Of a DNA stretch of 18,102 nucleotides, positions 8,400 through 15,247 are shown one piece after another. The position numbers were made by a program, and so were the translations under genes. This DNA is from an uncultured Muribaculaceae bacterium. Lineage in GTDB: Bacteria > Bacteroidota > Bacteroidia > Bacteroidales > Muribaculaceae. Each line of letters begins with the position of its first letter. Positions within the stretch are counted from its first letter, which is position 1. The notes beneath the pieces are model-generated. The model had not been told where the DNA came from. It saw nothing but the letters and a program-made list of their open reading frames with translations, and did no database searches. The stretch is taken from the NCBI GenBank assembly GCA_910584545.1, contig CAJUBC010000048.1, forward strand, positions 1 through 18,102, read 5' to 3'.

Positions 8400-9260
8400 T
8401 CATTCACCGAGATAGCTCTTGAGAAGTCTGCTTTTCTGGCCTTTCAGCCTTCTGATGGCCTTCTCCTTGATCTGACGGACACGTTCGCGTGTCAGTTCAA
8501 ATTTCGCTCCGATCTCCTCGAGGGTCATTTCCTGACATCCGATTCCGAAGAACATCTTCAGGATTTCCCTCTCGCGGTCGTAGAGCTGACGAAGGGCGCG
8601 GTCCACTTCTTTCGACAGTGATTCTTTGTTGAGGTCGGAGTCGGCGAGCGGACTGTCGTCGTTTGTAAGCACATCGAGGAGGGAATTGTCCTCTCCTTCC
8701 ACGAAAGGAGCGTCAACCGATATGTGACGGCCTGACACCTGTATGGTGTCCGATACCTTGTCGACTGCCATGTCGAGACGTTCGGCGAGTTCTTCTGTGG
8801 AAGGCCGGCGTTCGTTCTCCTGCTCGAAGCGAGCCATTTCCTTGGTGATCTTGTTCAGGGAGCCAACCTGATTGAGCGGCAGACGCACAATCCTCGACTG
8901 CTCGGCAAGAGCCTGCAGAATAGACTGACGGATCCACCACACGGCATAAGAGATAAATTTGAAACCGCGCGTTTCATCAAATTTCTGAGCCGCGCGAATC
9001 AGTCCCAGATTTCCTTCATCAATCAAGTCGGGAAGACTGAGGCCCTGGTTCTGATACTGTTTTGCCACCGACACGACAAAGCGCAAATTCGCTCTCGTAA
9101 GTTTGTCCAACGCTTTCTGGTCTCCTTGTTTTATCCGCTGGGCGAGCTCCACCTCTTCACTGGGGGAGATCAGCTCCTCGCGGCCTATTTCCTGCAGATA
9201 TTTGTCAAGCGACGCGCTTTCGCGATTGGTGATTGATTTGGTTATCTTTAATTGTCTCAT
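8400..9260 (-). CDS. rpoD: primary RNA polymerase sigma factor RpoD (sigma-70 group)
   Basis: This is the housekeeping sigma factor that directs RNA polymerase to promoters. The 286-residue protein has region 1.2 (about 14-50) and region 2, including NLRFVVSVAKQYQNQGLSLPDLIDEGNLGLI and the -10-recognition/melting segment FKFISYAVWWIRQSI (about 100-114). Region 3 and the region 4 helix-turn-helix TLEEIGAKFELTRERVRQIKEKAIRRLK follow at the C-terminus. It lacks region 1.1 and the large non-conserved insert of proteobacterial RpoD, as is usual for Bacteroidetes primary sigma factors. I place the start at the ATG 9258-9260, giving MRQLKITKSITNRE, the conserved N-terminus in the phylum. An in-frame TTG three codons upstream is less likely. 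A strong terminator follows the gene. Confidence 0.96.
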   Translation of the reverse strand: MRQLKITKSITNRESASLDKYLQEIGREELISPSEEVELAQRIKQGDQKALDKLTRANLRFVVSVAKQYQNQGLSLPDLIDEGNLGLIRAAQKFDETRGFKFISYAVWWIRQSILQALAEQSRIVRLPLNQVGSLNKITKEMARFEQENERRPSTEELAERLDMAVDKVSDTIQVSGRHISVDAPFVEGEDNSLLDVLTNDDSPLADSDLNKESLSKEVDRALRQLYDREREILKMFFGIGCQEMTLEEIGAKFELTRERVRQIKEKAIRRLKGQKSRLLKSYLGE

Positions 9261-9282
9261 AGGTGTCAACCGGAAATACCCG

Positions 9283-9290
9283 CAAAATTA
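9283..9290 (-). promoter_or_regulatory. possible -7 box of rpoD
   Basis: The minus strand reads TAATTTTG, an exact TAnnTTTG match, 22 bp before the rpoD ATG. It would give a leader of only about 17 nt, and no convincing -33 TTG lies at the right distance in this A/T-rich stretch, so chance is possible. Confidence 0.3.
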
Positions 9291-9493
9291 ATAAATTTTT
9301 TTGAATTATAAAAGTACTATTTTGCGGAGGGATATATGACAGATACGGCCGAATTTTAGTTCCGCCACATCTTTGTCCTATTACATAACAAATAAAAGGC
9401 CAATTTATTGAATAATACATCGATATTTTTTGTCCGCCAACTTTTTTTAATTTGTTTCGTTCCTTATCAAAAATAAGTTAGTTTAAAAAGGCT

Positions 9494-9548
9494 TGATGCA
9501 AATAATCTTGACACACATAATCTTGAGACAGAAAATTATGCTGCATCA
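9494..9548. repeat. inverted repeat enclosing a 15-nt-period direct repeat upstream of rpoD
   Basis: Outer arms TGATGCA-a-ATAAT (9494-9506) and ATTAT-gc-TGCATCA (9536-9548) are complementary, 7+5 bp with a small internal loop. Between and partly within them ATAATCTTGACACA (9502-9515) is repeated as ATAATCTTGAGACA (9517-9530), with one mismatch. The pair lies in the 394-bp non-coding stretch 9261-9654, about 235 bp upstream of the rpoD start. It could be an operator with two protein sites or a transcribed hairpin. No known site was recognised. Confidence 0.5.
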
Positions 9549-9567
9549 CAACCGTCTCGGCAAGGCA

Positions 9568-9608
9568 AGAGAGGCGATGTCAATATATTCATTCGACACC
9601 TCCTCTCT
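9568..9608. other. stem-loop downstream of the thioredoxin gene
   Basis: AGAGAGG (9568-9574) pairs with CCTCTCT (9602-9608), and TGTC (9578-9581) pairs with GACA (9595-9598), leaving a symmetric 3x3 internal loop and a 13-nt apical loop. It starts 46 bp after the thioredoxin stop on the minus strand but has no T-run there, so it may be a 3'-end processing structure rather than a classical terminator. The rest of 9261-9654 is A/T-rich with no supportable gene. Confidence 0.4.
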
Positions 9609-9654
9609 TTATCCGGTCATGGCAGCCCACCCAAAGCGACGCCTCAGCGTGGTC

Positions 9655-9951
9655 CTAATAATATTTCGACAGCTCGCTTTCGAGATCCTGACTCGACTGA
9701 ACTCCCGACTGACGCCATTTCAGTTCACCGTTCTTGAAGATCATCAGTGTCGGGACGGAACGTACGTTGTACACGGCCGACAACTCCTGATTCTTGTCGA
9801 TGTCGATTTTTACGATGCGGGCTTTATCCCCCACCTTTCCGGCCAGTTCCTCGAGAACCGGGTGCATCATCTTACAGGGTCCGCACCAAGTTGCGAAAAA
9901 ATCAATAAGGACAGGCTTGTCCGAGTTGATGAGATCTTGAAATTTTTCCAT
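9655..9951 (-). CDS. trxA: thioredoxin
   Basis: This is a small cytoplasmic disulfide reductase of 98 residues, slightly shorter than the usual 105-110 because of a short N-terminus. The redox motif WCGPC is at 22-26, preceded by the typical strand VLIDFFAT. The cis-proline is P67 in RSVPTL, and the FKNGE turn follows. There is no signal peptide, so it should act in the cytoplasm with thioredoxin reductase. The ATG at 9949-9951 is the only start that leaves the strand before the active site intact. It stands alone between the non-coding stretch upstream of rpoD and the divergent glutamine synthetase gene. Bacteroidales often carry several thioredoxins, so whether this is the main TrxA is not certain. 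Confidence 0.92.
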   Translation of the reverse strand: MEKFQDLINSDKPVLIDFFATWCGPCKMMHPVLEELAGKVGDKARIVKIDIDKNQELSAVYNVRSVPTLMIFKNGELKWRQSGVQSSQDLESELSKYY

Positions 9952-10044
9952 AGTGTTATTCGTAATTTAGTCTTTGCTCGTTATAGGTCTTCAATCATCA
10001 TTTCAATCCATCATTTCTCCCGATTGGTCAGGGATTCGACAAAT

Positions 10045-10068
10045 TATAGATGCTTTATAGATGCTTTA
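10045..10068. repeat. 11-bp tandem repeat, two copies
   Basis: TATAGATGCTTTA at 10045-10057 recurs at 10056-10068 with an 11-bp period. It sits in the 255-bp divergent region between the thioredoxin and glutamine synthetase genes, about one helical turn per unit and about 35 bp upstream of the predicted glutamine synthetase -33 element. It could be slippage or a pair of protein sites on one DNA face. Confidence 0.55.
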
Positions 10069-10101
10069 TAACATCTTTCTTATTTAAAACAAAGCAAAGT
10101 C

Positions 10102-10132
10102 TTGCAAGTTCAGAATAAATCAAATATATTTG
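10102..10132 (+). promoter_or_regulatory. promoter of the glutamine synthetase gene
   Basis: A TTG at 10102-10104 is followed after 20 nt by TATATTTG (10125-10132), matching the Bacteroidetes -33/-7 pattern TTG-N19-21-TAnnTTTG. Transcription should begin near 10139, leaving a leader of about 68 nt. This is the best two-part promoter in the window. Confidence 0.6.
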
Positions 10133-10176
10133 CATCGCATTTCGCCATCGGTCGGCAATGATCAGGCGGAATGACC

Positions 10177-10193
10177 AGACAATAATACCTTAA
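10177..10193 (+). repeat. leader element shared with ppdK (copy 1)
   Basis: AGACAATAATACCTTAA lies 13 nt before the glutamine synthetase ATG. The ppdK leader carries AGACAAATAATACCTTAA, the same sequence with one extra A. Both lie downstream of the predicted transcription starts, so the element would be in the mRNA. Confidence 0.6.
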
Positions 10194-10206
10194 ATCTACC
10201 ATAGAC

Positions 10207-11703
10207 ATGAGTCTTAACGTTTCCCTGAACCCCAACCGTGTGGTTCAGTTCCTCAAGAAGGAACCTTCGCAGTTCCTGAAATCAGACATCATCCGTTTCG
10301 TGAAAGAGAACGAAATCAAGATGATCAATTTCATGTATCCCGCCGATGACAACCGTCTGAAGACCCTCAATTTCGTGATCAATTCGGAGGAGTATCTCGA
10401 TTCGATCCTCACTTTCGGAGAGCGCGTGGACGGCTCCAGCCTGTTCCCCTTCATCGAGGCCGGCAACTCTGACCTTTACGTTATCCCGAAATATTCAACG
10501 GCATTCGTTGACCCCTTCGCAGAAATCCCCACTCTGTCGATGCTATGTTCATTCTTCGACAACGAAGGCAACCCCATGCAGTCTTCTCCCGAAAACGCGC
10601 TGAGACTCGCGTCGGAGGCGTTCAAGAAGACCACAGGCATGGAGTTCTACGCGATGGGCGAACTCGAATATTATGTTATTTCAGAGGATCCGGGCATCTT
10701 CTCGGCAACCGATCAGAAAGGATACCATGAGTCAGCTCCGTTCGCGAAATTCAATGATTTCCGCGTGGAGTGCATGTCTCTCATCGCCCAGGCCGGCGGC
10801 TCCATCAAATATGGCCACAACGAGGTGGGCAACTTCACCATCGAGGGCAAGATCTTCGAGCAGAACGAGATTGAGTTCCTCCCGGTTCCCGCAATCGAAG
10901 CCGCGGATACTCTGATGATCGCCAAGTGGATCATCCGCACTGCAGGCATGAAGCATGGTTACGACGTGACTTTCGCACCGAAAATCACAGCCGGAAAGGC
11001 CGGAAGCGGTCTCCACATCCACTTCAAGCTGATGAAGGAGGGCCGCAACATGATGAGCGAGAACGGTCACCTGAGCGACTCTGCCAAGAAGGCCATCGTG
11101 GGAATCCTCGAGCATGCTCCCGCCATCACGGCCATGGGCAACAAGGTTCCGACCAGCTATTTCCGTCTCGTTCCCCATCAGGAAGCTCCTACATCCGTAT
11201 GCTGGGGCGACAGAAACCGCTCGGTACTCGTGCGCGTTCCGCTCGGATGGACCGGCGAGAAGGATATGTGCTCACAGGTCAACGTGCTTGAGTCTCCCTC
11301 CACAATCGACCCGCAGAAGCAGACCGTGGAACTCCGCAGCGCCGACGGTTCCGCAAATGTCTATCAGCTGATGGCCGCCATGATCGTGGCAGCACGCATC
11401 GGTTTCGAGATGGACAACTCGCTCAAGCGCGCCGATGAGCTCTACGTGAGCGTAAACATCCACAACGATGAGAACAAGGAGAAACTCGCCCAGCTCGCCT
11501 CACTGCCCGACAGCTGCTCGGCTTCGGCCAAGGCTCTGGAGGAGGACCGCGAGATTTTCGAGCGCGACGGAGTGTTCGCTCCCGCTATGATCGACGGTAT
11601 CATCAAGAAGCTTAAATCATTCAAGGACAAGAACCTTCGCGCCGAGATCGGCAGCGACCGCCAAGAGATGCTCAATCTCGTGAACAAGTACTGGCACTGC
11701 TAA
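10207..11703 (+). CDS. glnA: glutamine synthetase (GSI-like, Bacteroidetes type)
   Basis: Glutamine synthetase makes glutamine from glutamate, ammonium and ATP in the cytoplasm. The 498-residue protein has an N-terminal beta-grasp domain and the catalytic barrel. Likely metal and substrate residues are E152 and E154 in ELEYYV, E206 in GHNEVG, E221 in EQNEIE and H270 in GSGLHIHF. Nucleotide- and substrate-contact segments YFRLVPHQEAP, NRSVLVRVPL and ELRSADGSANVYQLMAA follow. The gap between the second pair of glutamates is 15 residues instead of the 8 of E. coli GSI. The adenylylation loop NLYDLP of GSI-beta enzymes is absent, so control by GlnE-type modification is unlikely. A promoter with a leader of about 68 nt precedes it. 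The E1-like gene follows after 6 bp, suggesting an operon. It is distinct from the 700-residue GSIII enzymes also common in the phylum. Confidence 0.92.
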   Translation: MSLNVSLNPNRVVQFLKKEPSQFLKSDIIRFVKENEIKMINFMYPADDNRLKTLNFVINSEEYLDSILTFGERVDGSSLFPFIEAGNSDLYVIPKYSTAFVDPFAEIPTLSMLCSFFDNEGNPMQSSPENALRLASEAFKKTTGMEFYAMGELEYYVISEDPGIFSATDQKGYHESAPFAKFNDFRVECMSLIAQAGGSIKYGHNEVGNFTIEGKIFEQNEIEFLPVPAIEAADTLMIAKWIIRTAGMKHGYDVTFAPKITAGKAGSGLHIHFKLMKEGRNMMSENGHLSDSAKKAIVGILEHAPAITAMGNKVPTSYFRLVPHQEAPTSVCWGDRNRSVLVRVPLGWTGEKDMCSQVNVLESPSTIDPQKQTVELRSADGSANVYQLMAAMIVAARIGFEMDNSLKRADELYVSVNIHNDENKEKLAQLASLPDSCSASAKALEEDREIFERDGVFAPAMIDGIIKKLKSFKDKNLRAEIGSDRQEMLNLVNKYWHC

Positions 11704-11709
11704 ATTCTT

Positions 11710-12405
11710 ATGAACCGATATTCACGTCTGGCCGCCATCCCCTCCTTTGGAGAGGATGGCGTGCGCAGACTCCGTGAGTCGAGTGTGCTCGTGATAGGTT
11801 GCGGCGCCCTCGGCTCTCACTGTGCCATGGGGCTTGCTGCCTCCGGCATAGGCCACATCTGCATCGCAGATTTCGACACAATCGACATCTCCAATCTGCA
11901 ACGGCAGTTTTTCTTCCGCGAATCGGAAACCGGACAGTCAAAGGCAGACATCCTCTCCCGGCGGATTCATGAGCTTAACTCCGAGATCGAAGTTGAGGTG
12001 GTAAAAAAACTTGTGGACGCATCTCTCGCAAAGAGGATGTTCCCCGACTTCGACTTTGTGATCGACGGCAGCGACAATCCTGCCACCAAGTATATGACCG
12101 ACGAGATATGCGCCGATACTGGCATACCATGTTGTATAGCCGGAGTGCGCGATTTCCAGGGACAGGTGATGAGCTGGCAACCGGGGACCACCCGCTATTC
12201 GGATATCTATGGCCCCGCGTCAGGCGACAGCTCCATGCTCCCCTGCTCGGCAGGAGGAGTGGCTGGACCCGCGGCGGCAATAGCTGCTTCGGTGCAATGC
12301 GCCGAAGCGATAAAGCGGATCGCCGGTGTCGGCAACCCGCTTTACGATAAGCTTTTCATGTTCGACCTCCTTATACCGGAAGCCAAAATCCTCGATGTAG
12401 GATAA
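11710..12405 (+). CDS. ThiF/MoeB/HesA-family E1-like adenylyltransferase
   Basis: This 231-residue protein resembles the adenylating enzymes that activate the C-terminal Gly-Gly of ubiquitin-like sulfur carriers (ThiS, MoaD) for thiamine or molybdopterin synthesis. The nucleotide-binding GCGALGS is at 30-36, followed by the acidic strand and DFDTIDISNLQRQFFF, which matches the family's D-x-D-x-x-x-x-x-N-x-x-R-Q pattern. The later CSAGGVAGPAAAIAASVQCAEAIKRI is also family-like. No paired CxxC zinc motifs of MoeB/ThiF and no rhodanese domain are seen. No thiS, thiG or moaD lies in the window, so the partner is unknown. It starts 6 bp after the glutamine synthetase stop and ends 8 bp from the convergent mscS gene. 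The E1 fold is certain; ThiF rather than MoeB or another role is not decided. Confidence 0.88.
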   Translation: MNRYSRLAAIPSFGEDGVRRLRESSVLVIGCGALGSHCAMGLAASGIGHICIADFDTIDISNLQRQFFFRESETGQSKADILSRRIHELNSEIEVEVVKKLVDASLAKRMFPDFDFVIDGSDNPATKYMTDEICADTGIPCCIAGVRDFQGQVMSWQPGTTRYSDIYGPASGDSSMLPCSAGGVAGPAAAIAASVQCAEAIKRIAGVGNPLYDKLFMFDLLIPEAKILDVG

Positions 12406-12413
12406 TCGCTCTT

Positions 12414-13532
12414 TTACTGCTCCTGCTGCAGATGCACATCCATCTGAGGGAACGGGAAGGAGAATCCTTTCCGCTGCAGCTCGGTGTACATACGCTCGTT
12501 GATGTCGTAGAATACCGGCCAATAGGTCGATTGATGGGTCCAGGCCCTGACAACAAAGACTATGGAGCTGTCTCCCATCTCCTTGAGCGCGACAAAGGGC
12601 TTGCGTTCCACTTTCTGCGGAATAACCACCTCCAGATTATCGGCTGCGGAACCGTTCAGACCACGCACATCCGGAGCCTTGGGCGAACGGCTGAAAATAC
12701 GCCTGTACCACGGCTTCTTTCTCTCCGCCTCTTCCAGACGGTGGAATTTCTCCGTCTCCTCCTTAATCTTTTCCTGCTCGCGAAATTCGAAGTCATCCTC
12801 CACATAACGCTTCACAATCCGGTCGTCGCTGTCAAGGATGTCAAGCATCGCCTTCTTCGCCTCATCGATGTCTGTACCGTATGACAGGCCCACCGACCAA
12901 ACCACACACCGGTACTGCTCGAGCGAGTAGTTGTTGATGGAACTTGTGGAAAGCACCCCGTTGGGAACGATAATAGCCTTGTTGTCCACAGTGTTGATCA
13001 CGGTGTTGAACAGTTGTATCGACTTCACCTTACCCGAGTATCCCTGCACCTCGATGAAATCCCCGACCTTATATGGCTTAAGCAACAGGATCAAGACGCC
13101 TCCGGCGAAATTCTGCAGGGTACCGCTCAACGCCATACCGATCGCGACTCCAGCCGATGCGAAGATAGCTATGAAGCTGCTTGTCTCTATCCCCAGGATA
13201 CCGATGATGGTGATGATGAGGATGAAGTAAAGCACCATCTTTATCAGCGACAGCACGAAGGTGGTGAGCGATGCGTCGAGATGACGGTGAGTCATCATGT
13301 TGAACACACCTTTGTAGATCTTCCGGATCAGAAATCTCCCGACATAGAATACGAGAATAGCTATCAATAACTTGAAACAGAAGCTGATCAAGCTGTTTGC
13401 CATCATGGAGAGGGCATCGTCAAACTCAAGACCCTTGAGCTTGGTCCAGAACGATGAGTCGACCAGATTCTCCACCGTCTCATGGTCAGAAGCGGGAAGC
13501 CCGGTCGGCACCTGCGAAAAAATACCTGTCAT
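12414..13532 (-). CDS. MscS-family mechanosensitive ion channel
   Basis: This small-conductance mechanosensitive channel releases solutes when membrane tension rises on osmotic downshock. The 372-residue protein has an N-terminal extension of about 45 residues. Transmembrane segments are near 47-69 and 92-113, and the pore helix TM3 near 118-151 (FASAGVAIGMALSGTLQNFAGGVLILLL). The beta domain follows with KPYKVGDFIEV (152-162) and VPNGVLSTSSINNYS. The cytoplasmic alpha/beta domain is split: after IDEAKKAMLDILDSDDR an insertion at about 240-310, rich in Glu, Lys and Arg and including a WYRRIFSRSPK stretch, precedes KPFVALKEMGDSSIVFVVRAW. E. coli MscS (286 residues) lacks it. The gene follows rlmD by 27 bp on the same strand and is probably cotranscribed. 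Confidence 0.93.
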   Translation of the reverse strand: MTGIFSQVPTGLPASDHETVENLVDSSFWTKLKGLEFDDALSMMANSLISFCFKLLIAILVFYVGRFLIRKIYKGVFNMMTHRHLDASLTTFVLSLIKMVLYFILIITIIGILGIETSSFIAIFASAGVAIGMALSGTLQNFAGGVLILLLKPYKVGDFIEVQGYSGKVKSIQLFNTVINTVDNKAIIVPNGVLSTSSINNYSLEQYRCVVWSVGLSYGTDIDEAKKAMLDILDSDDRIVKRYVEDDFEFREQEKIKEETEKFHRLEEAERKKPWYRRIFSRSPKAPDVRGLNGSAADNLEVVIPQKVERKPFVALKEMGDSSIVFVVRAWTHQSTYWPVFYDINERMYTELQRKGFSFPFPQMDVHLQQEQ

Positions 13533-13559
13533 TCGATACTTGTTTTAGAGTGATTGTGA

Positions 13560-15023
13560 CTATCTACGCACCAGCCTTATCACGTTTTCTACATGATGCG
13601 TATGCGGGAACATGTCTACCGGCTGTATGTCGGTCACCCGATACCCGGTGTCCAGGAGGGCGATGTCACGGGCCTGTGTCGCGGGATTGCAGCTGACATA
13701 TACAATAACGGCCGGCTGGGCGTTAAGTATCACCTTCACCACATCCTCATGCATGCCGGCGCGGGGAGGATCGATGATCATCACGTCCGGACTGCCATGT
13801 CGGGATATGAAGCCGTCGGTGAGGACACCCTTCATGTCGCCGGCATAGAAAAGGGTGTTGTCGATGCCGTTGACCGCAGAGTTCACCTTAGCGTCCGCAA
13901 TCGCTTCCTCAACGTACTCAATGCCAACCACCTTCCGGGCACCTCGAGCCACGAAATTGGCGATTGTCCCTGTGCCGGTGTAAAGGTCATAGACAAGCGG
14001 ACGATTCCCGGAGTCGCTATCTTTCACCGAGTCAGGTTCAAGCCCAGCGAACCGACGTGTCACCTTATAGAGATTATATGCCTGTCGGGAATTGGTCTGG
14101 TAAAAGGATTTGGCATTGATTCTGAAGCGGAGGCCTTCCATTTCCTCCTCAATATAATCCGGGCCGCGGAATGGCATGACATCCTGGTCGGATATGGAAT
14201 CGTTAAGCTTGAGATTCACCACGTATAGCAGCGAGGTTATTTCGGGGAACCGCTCCCCTATCGCCTTCATTACTCGTTCTATTCCGTTTTGGTCATCCTC
14301 ACCGAACACCACGCATACCATCACCTCTCCGGTAGAAGCTGTGCGGATCATCAAGGTGCGCAGCAATCCGCTGTTTTCGCGTATATTATAGAATGTCAGC
14401 CCATTCTCGCAGGCATATTGATAGATAAAGTTGCGGATCTCATTGCCGATGCCGCATTGAAGCAGACATTCCTCTATGTGAAGCACTTTGTCGAATGCAC
14501 CCGGTATATGGAATCCCAAAGCATCGTTCGTGTCGGTGAATTCCTCGCCGGAGCGTAATTCCTCCCAGCTACGCCACTTCTTGTTGGAGAAAGTATACTC
14601 CATCTTATTGCGATATTCCCATATTGATTCTGAACCGAGGATATCGTTCATCGGAGGGAGTTCAACTTTTGCGATACGCGTAAGCGCGTCCTCCACCTGC
14701 TTCTGCTTCCAACGAAGCTGTTCGGAGTATGGCAGATGCTGCCATTTGCAGCCCCCGCATAGCGTGAAGTGACGGCAACGCGGCTCCTCCCTCCTGTCGG
14801 ATGGATGGACCAGCCGGACTATGTGCCCCTCGGCATAACTGCGCTTGCGGCGGTCTATCTGTATGTCGGCCACATCGCCCGGCGCGGCGTAAGGGACAAA
14901 CACAACCATATCCGACTCAGACTCGGGCGACATCCGGACCCGGCATATAGCCTTTCCTTCGGCCGCCACGCTCTCTATCTCCACCGATTCCAGCAGAGGC
15001 AATGCTTTTTTCTTTCTTGCCAT
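13560..15023 (-). CDS. rlmD: 23S rRNA (uracil-C5)-methyltransferase, RlmD type
   Basis: This SAM-dependent enzyme methylates C5 of a uridine of 23S rRNA (U1939 in E. coli for RlmD/RumA). The 487-residue protein begins with a TRAM RNA-binding domain (about 10-75). The four cysteines for the [4Fe-4S] cluster are probably C83, C89, C92 (CRHFTLCGGC) and C186 (HIEEC). The methyltransferase domain shows YDLYTGTGTIANFVA for SAM binding, IDPPRAG, and the catalytic nucleophile C445 in VSCNPATQARD. It is longer than E. coli RlmD (433), with extra residues around 150-170. The ATG at 15021-15023 is followed by a basic MARKKK start. It heads a two-gene run with mscS. TrmA and RlmC are alternatives within the superfamily, but the TRAM domain and cluster make RlmD, or a dual-site RlmCD, more likely. 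Confidence 0.92.
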   Translation of the reverse strand: MARKKKALPLLESVEIESVAAEGKAICRVRMSPESESDMVVFVPYAAPGDVADIQIDRRKRSYAEGHIVRLVHPSDRREEPRCRHFTLCGGCKWQHLPYSEQLRWKQKQVEDALTRIAKVELPPMNDILGSESIWEYRNKMEYTFSNKKWRSWEELRSGEEFTDTNDALGFHIPGAFDKVLHIEECLLQCGIGNEIRNFIYQYACENGLTFYNIRENSGLLRTLMIRTASTGEVMVCVVFGEDDQNGIERVMKAIGERFPEITSLLYVVNLKLNDSISDQDVMPFRGPDYIEEEMEGLRFRINAKSFYQTNSRQAYNLYKVTRRFAGLEPDSVKDSDSGNRPLVYDLYTGTGTIANFVARGARKVVGIEYVEEAIADAKVNSAVNGIDNTLFYAGDMKGVLTDGFISRHGSPDVMIIDPPRAGMHEDVVKVILNAQPAVIVYVSCNPATQARDIALLDTGYRVTDIQPVDMFPHTHHVENVIRLVRR

Positions 15024-15137
15024 ATACTATTTCGCGGTACCGTTCCGGCGCTCGGCCGCAGATACCTGTTTAACATCTTAATAAAGGACAATTATTGTCA
15101 AAAAACGTATTTACTGACTGAAATGACATTGATTGAC

Positions 15138-15159
15138 GTGAATTTAGTATAAAATTCAC
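15138..15159. promoter_or_regulatory. perfect inverted repeat between rlmD and ppdK
   Basis: GTGAATTT (15138-15145) and AAATTCAC (15152-15159) form a perfect 8-bp dyad with a 6-bp centre. It lies in the divergent region, 3 bp from a possible rlmD -7 box and about 33 bp upstream of the likely ppdK -7 box. The form fits an operator for a dimeric regulator. No known binding site was recognised. Confidence 0.5.
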
Positions 15160-15161
15160 CA

Positions 15162-15169
15162 CAAAATTA
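15162..15169 (-). promoter_or_regulatory. possible -7 box of rlmD
   Basis: The minus strand reads TAATTTTG, an exact TAnnTTTG match. It would give a leader of about 130 nt for rlmD. No -33 TTG is seen at 19-21 nt, and the region is A/T-rich, so this is weak. Confidence 0.25.
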
Positions 15170-15191
15170 CGAAATTATCGCAACAATTTAT

Positions 15192-15199
15192 TAAATTTG
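15192..15199 (+). promoter_or_regulatory. -7 box of the ppdK promoter
   Basis: TAAATTTG matches the TAnnTTTG consensus, with transcription expected near 15206 and a leader of about 195 nt. No clear -33 TTG is seen at the usual distance. The long leader contains the structured region 15248-15343. Confidence 0.4.
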
Positions 15200-15247
15200 C
15201 GAAATCAATTTGTGAGAATCATTAAAATTCCCCAGATTGTACATAAT

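Noticed and set aside
9261..9269. TTG start that would lengthen RpoD by three residues
   Set aside because: The ATG at 9258-9260 gives MRQLKITKSITNRE, the conserved N-terminus in Bacteroidetes, so the upstream TTG is unnecessary.
9205..9420. 71-codon minus-strand frame overlapping the rpoD start
   Set aside because: It is out of frame with rpoD, of odd composition, and overlaps the rpoD start and candidate promoter.
9494..9530. Short repeat pair as a CRISPR remnant
   Set aside because: There are only two 14-nt imperfect copies with no spacer of suitable length, and no cas gene in the window.
9493..10071. 192-codon plus-strand frame covering the thioredoxin gene
   Set aside because: It is antisense to a thioredoxin with an intact WCGPC motif, runs into A/T-rich promoter sequence, and has no family resemblance.
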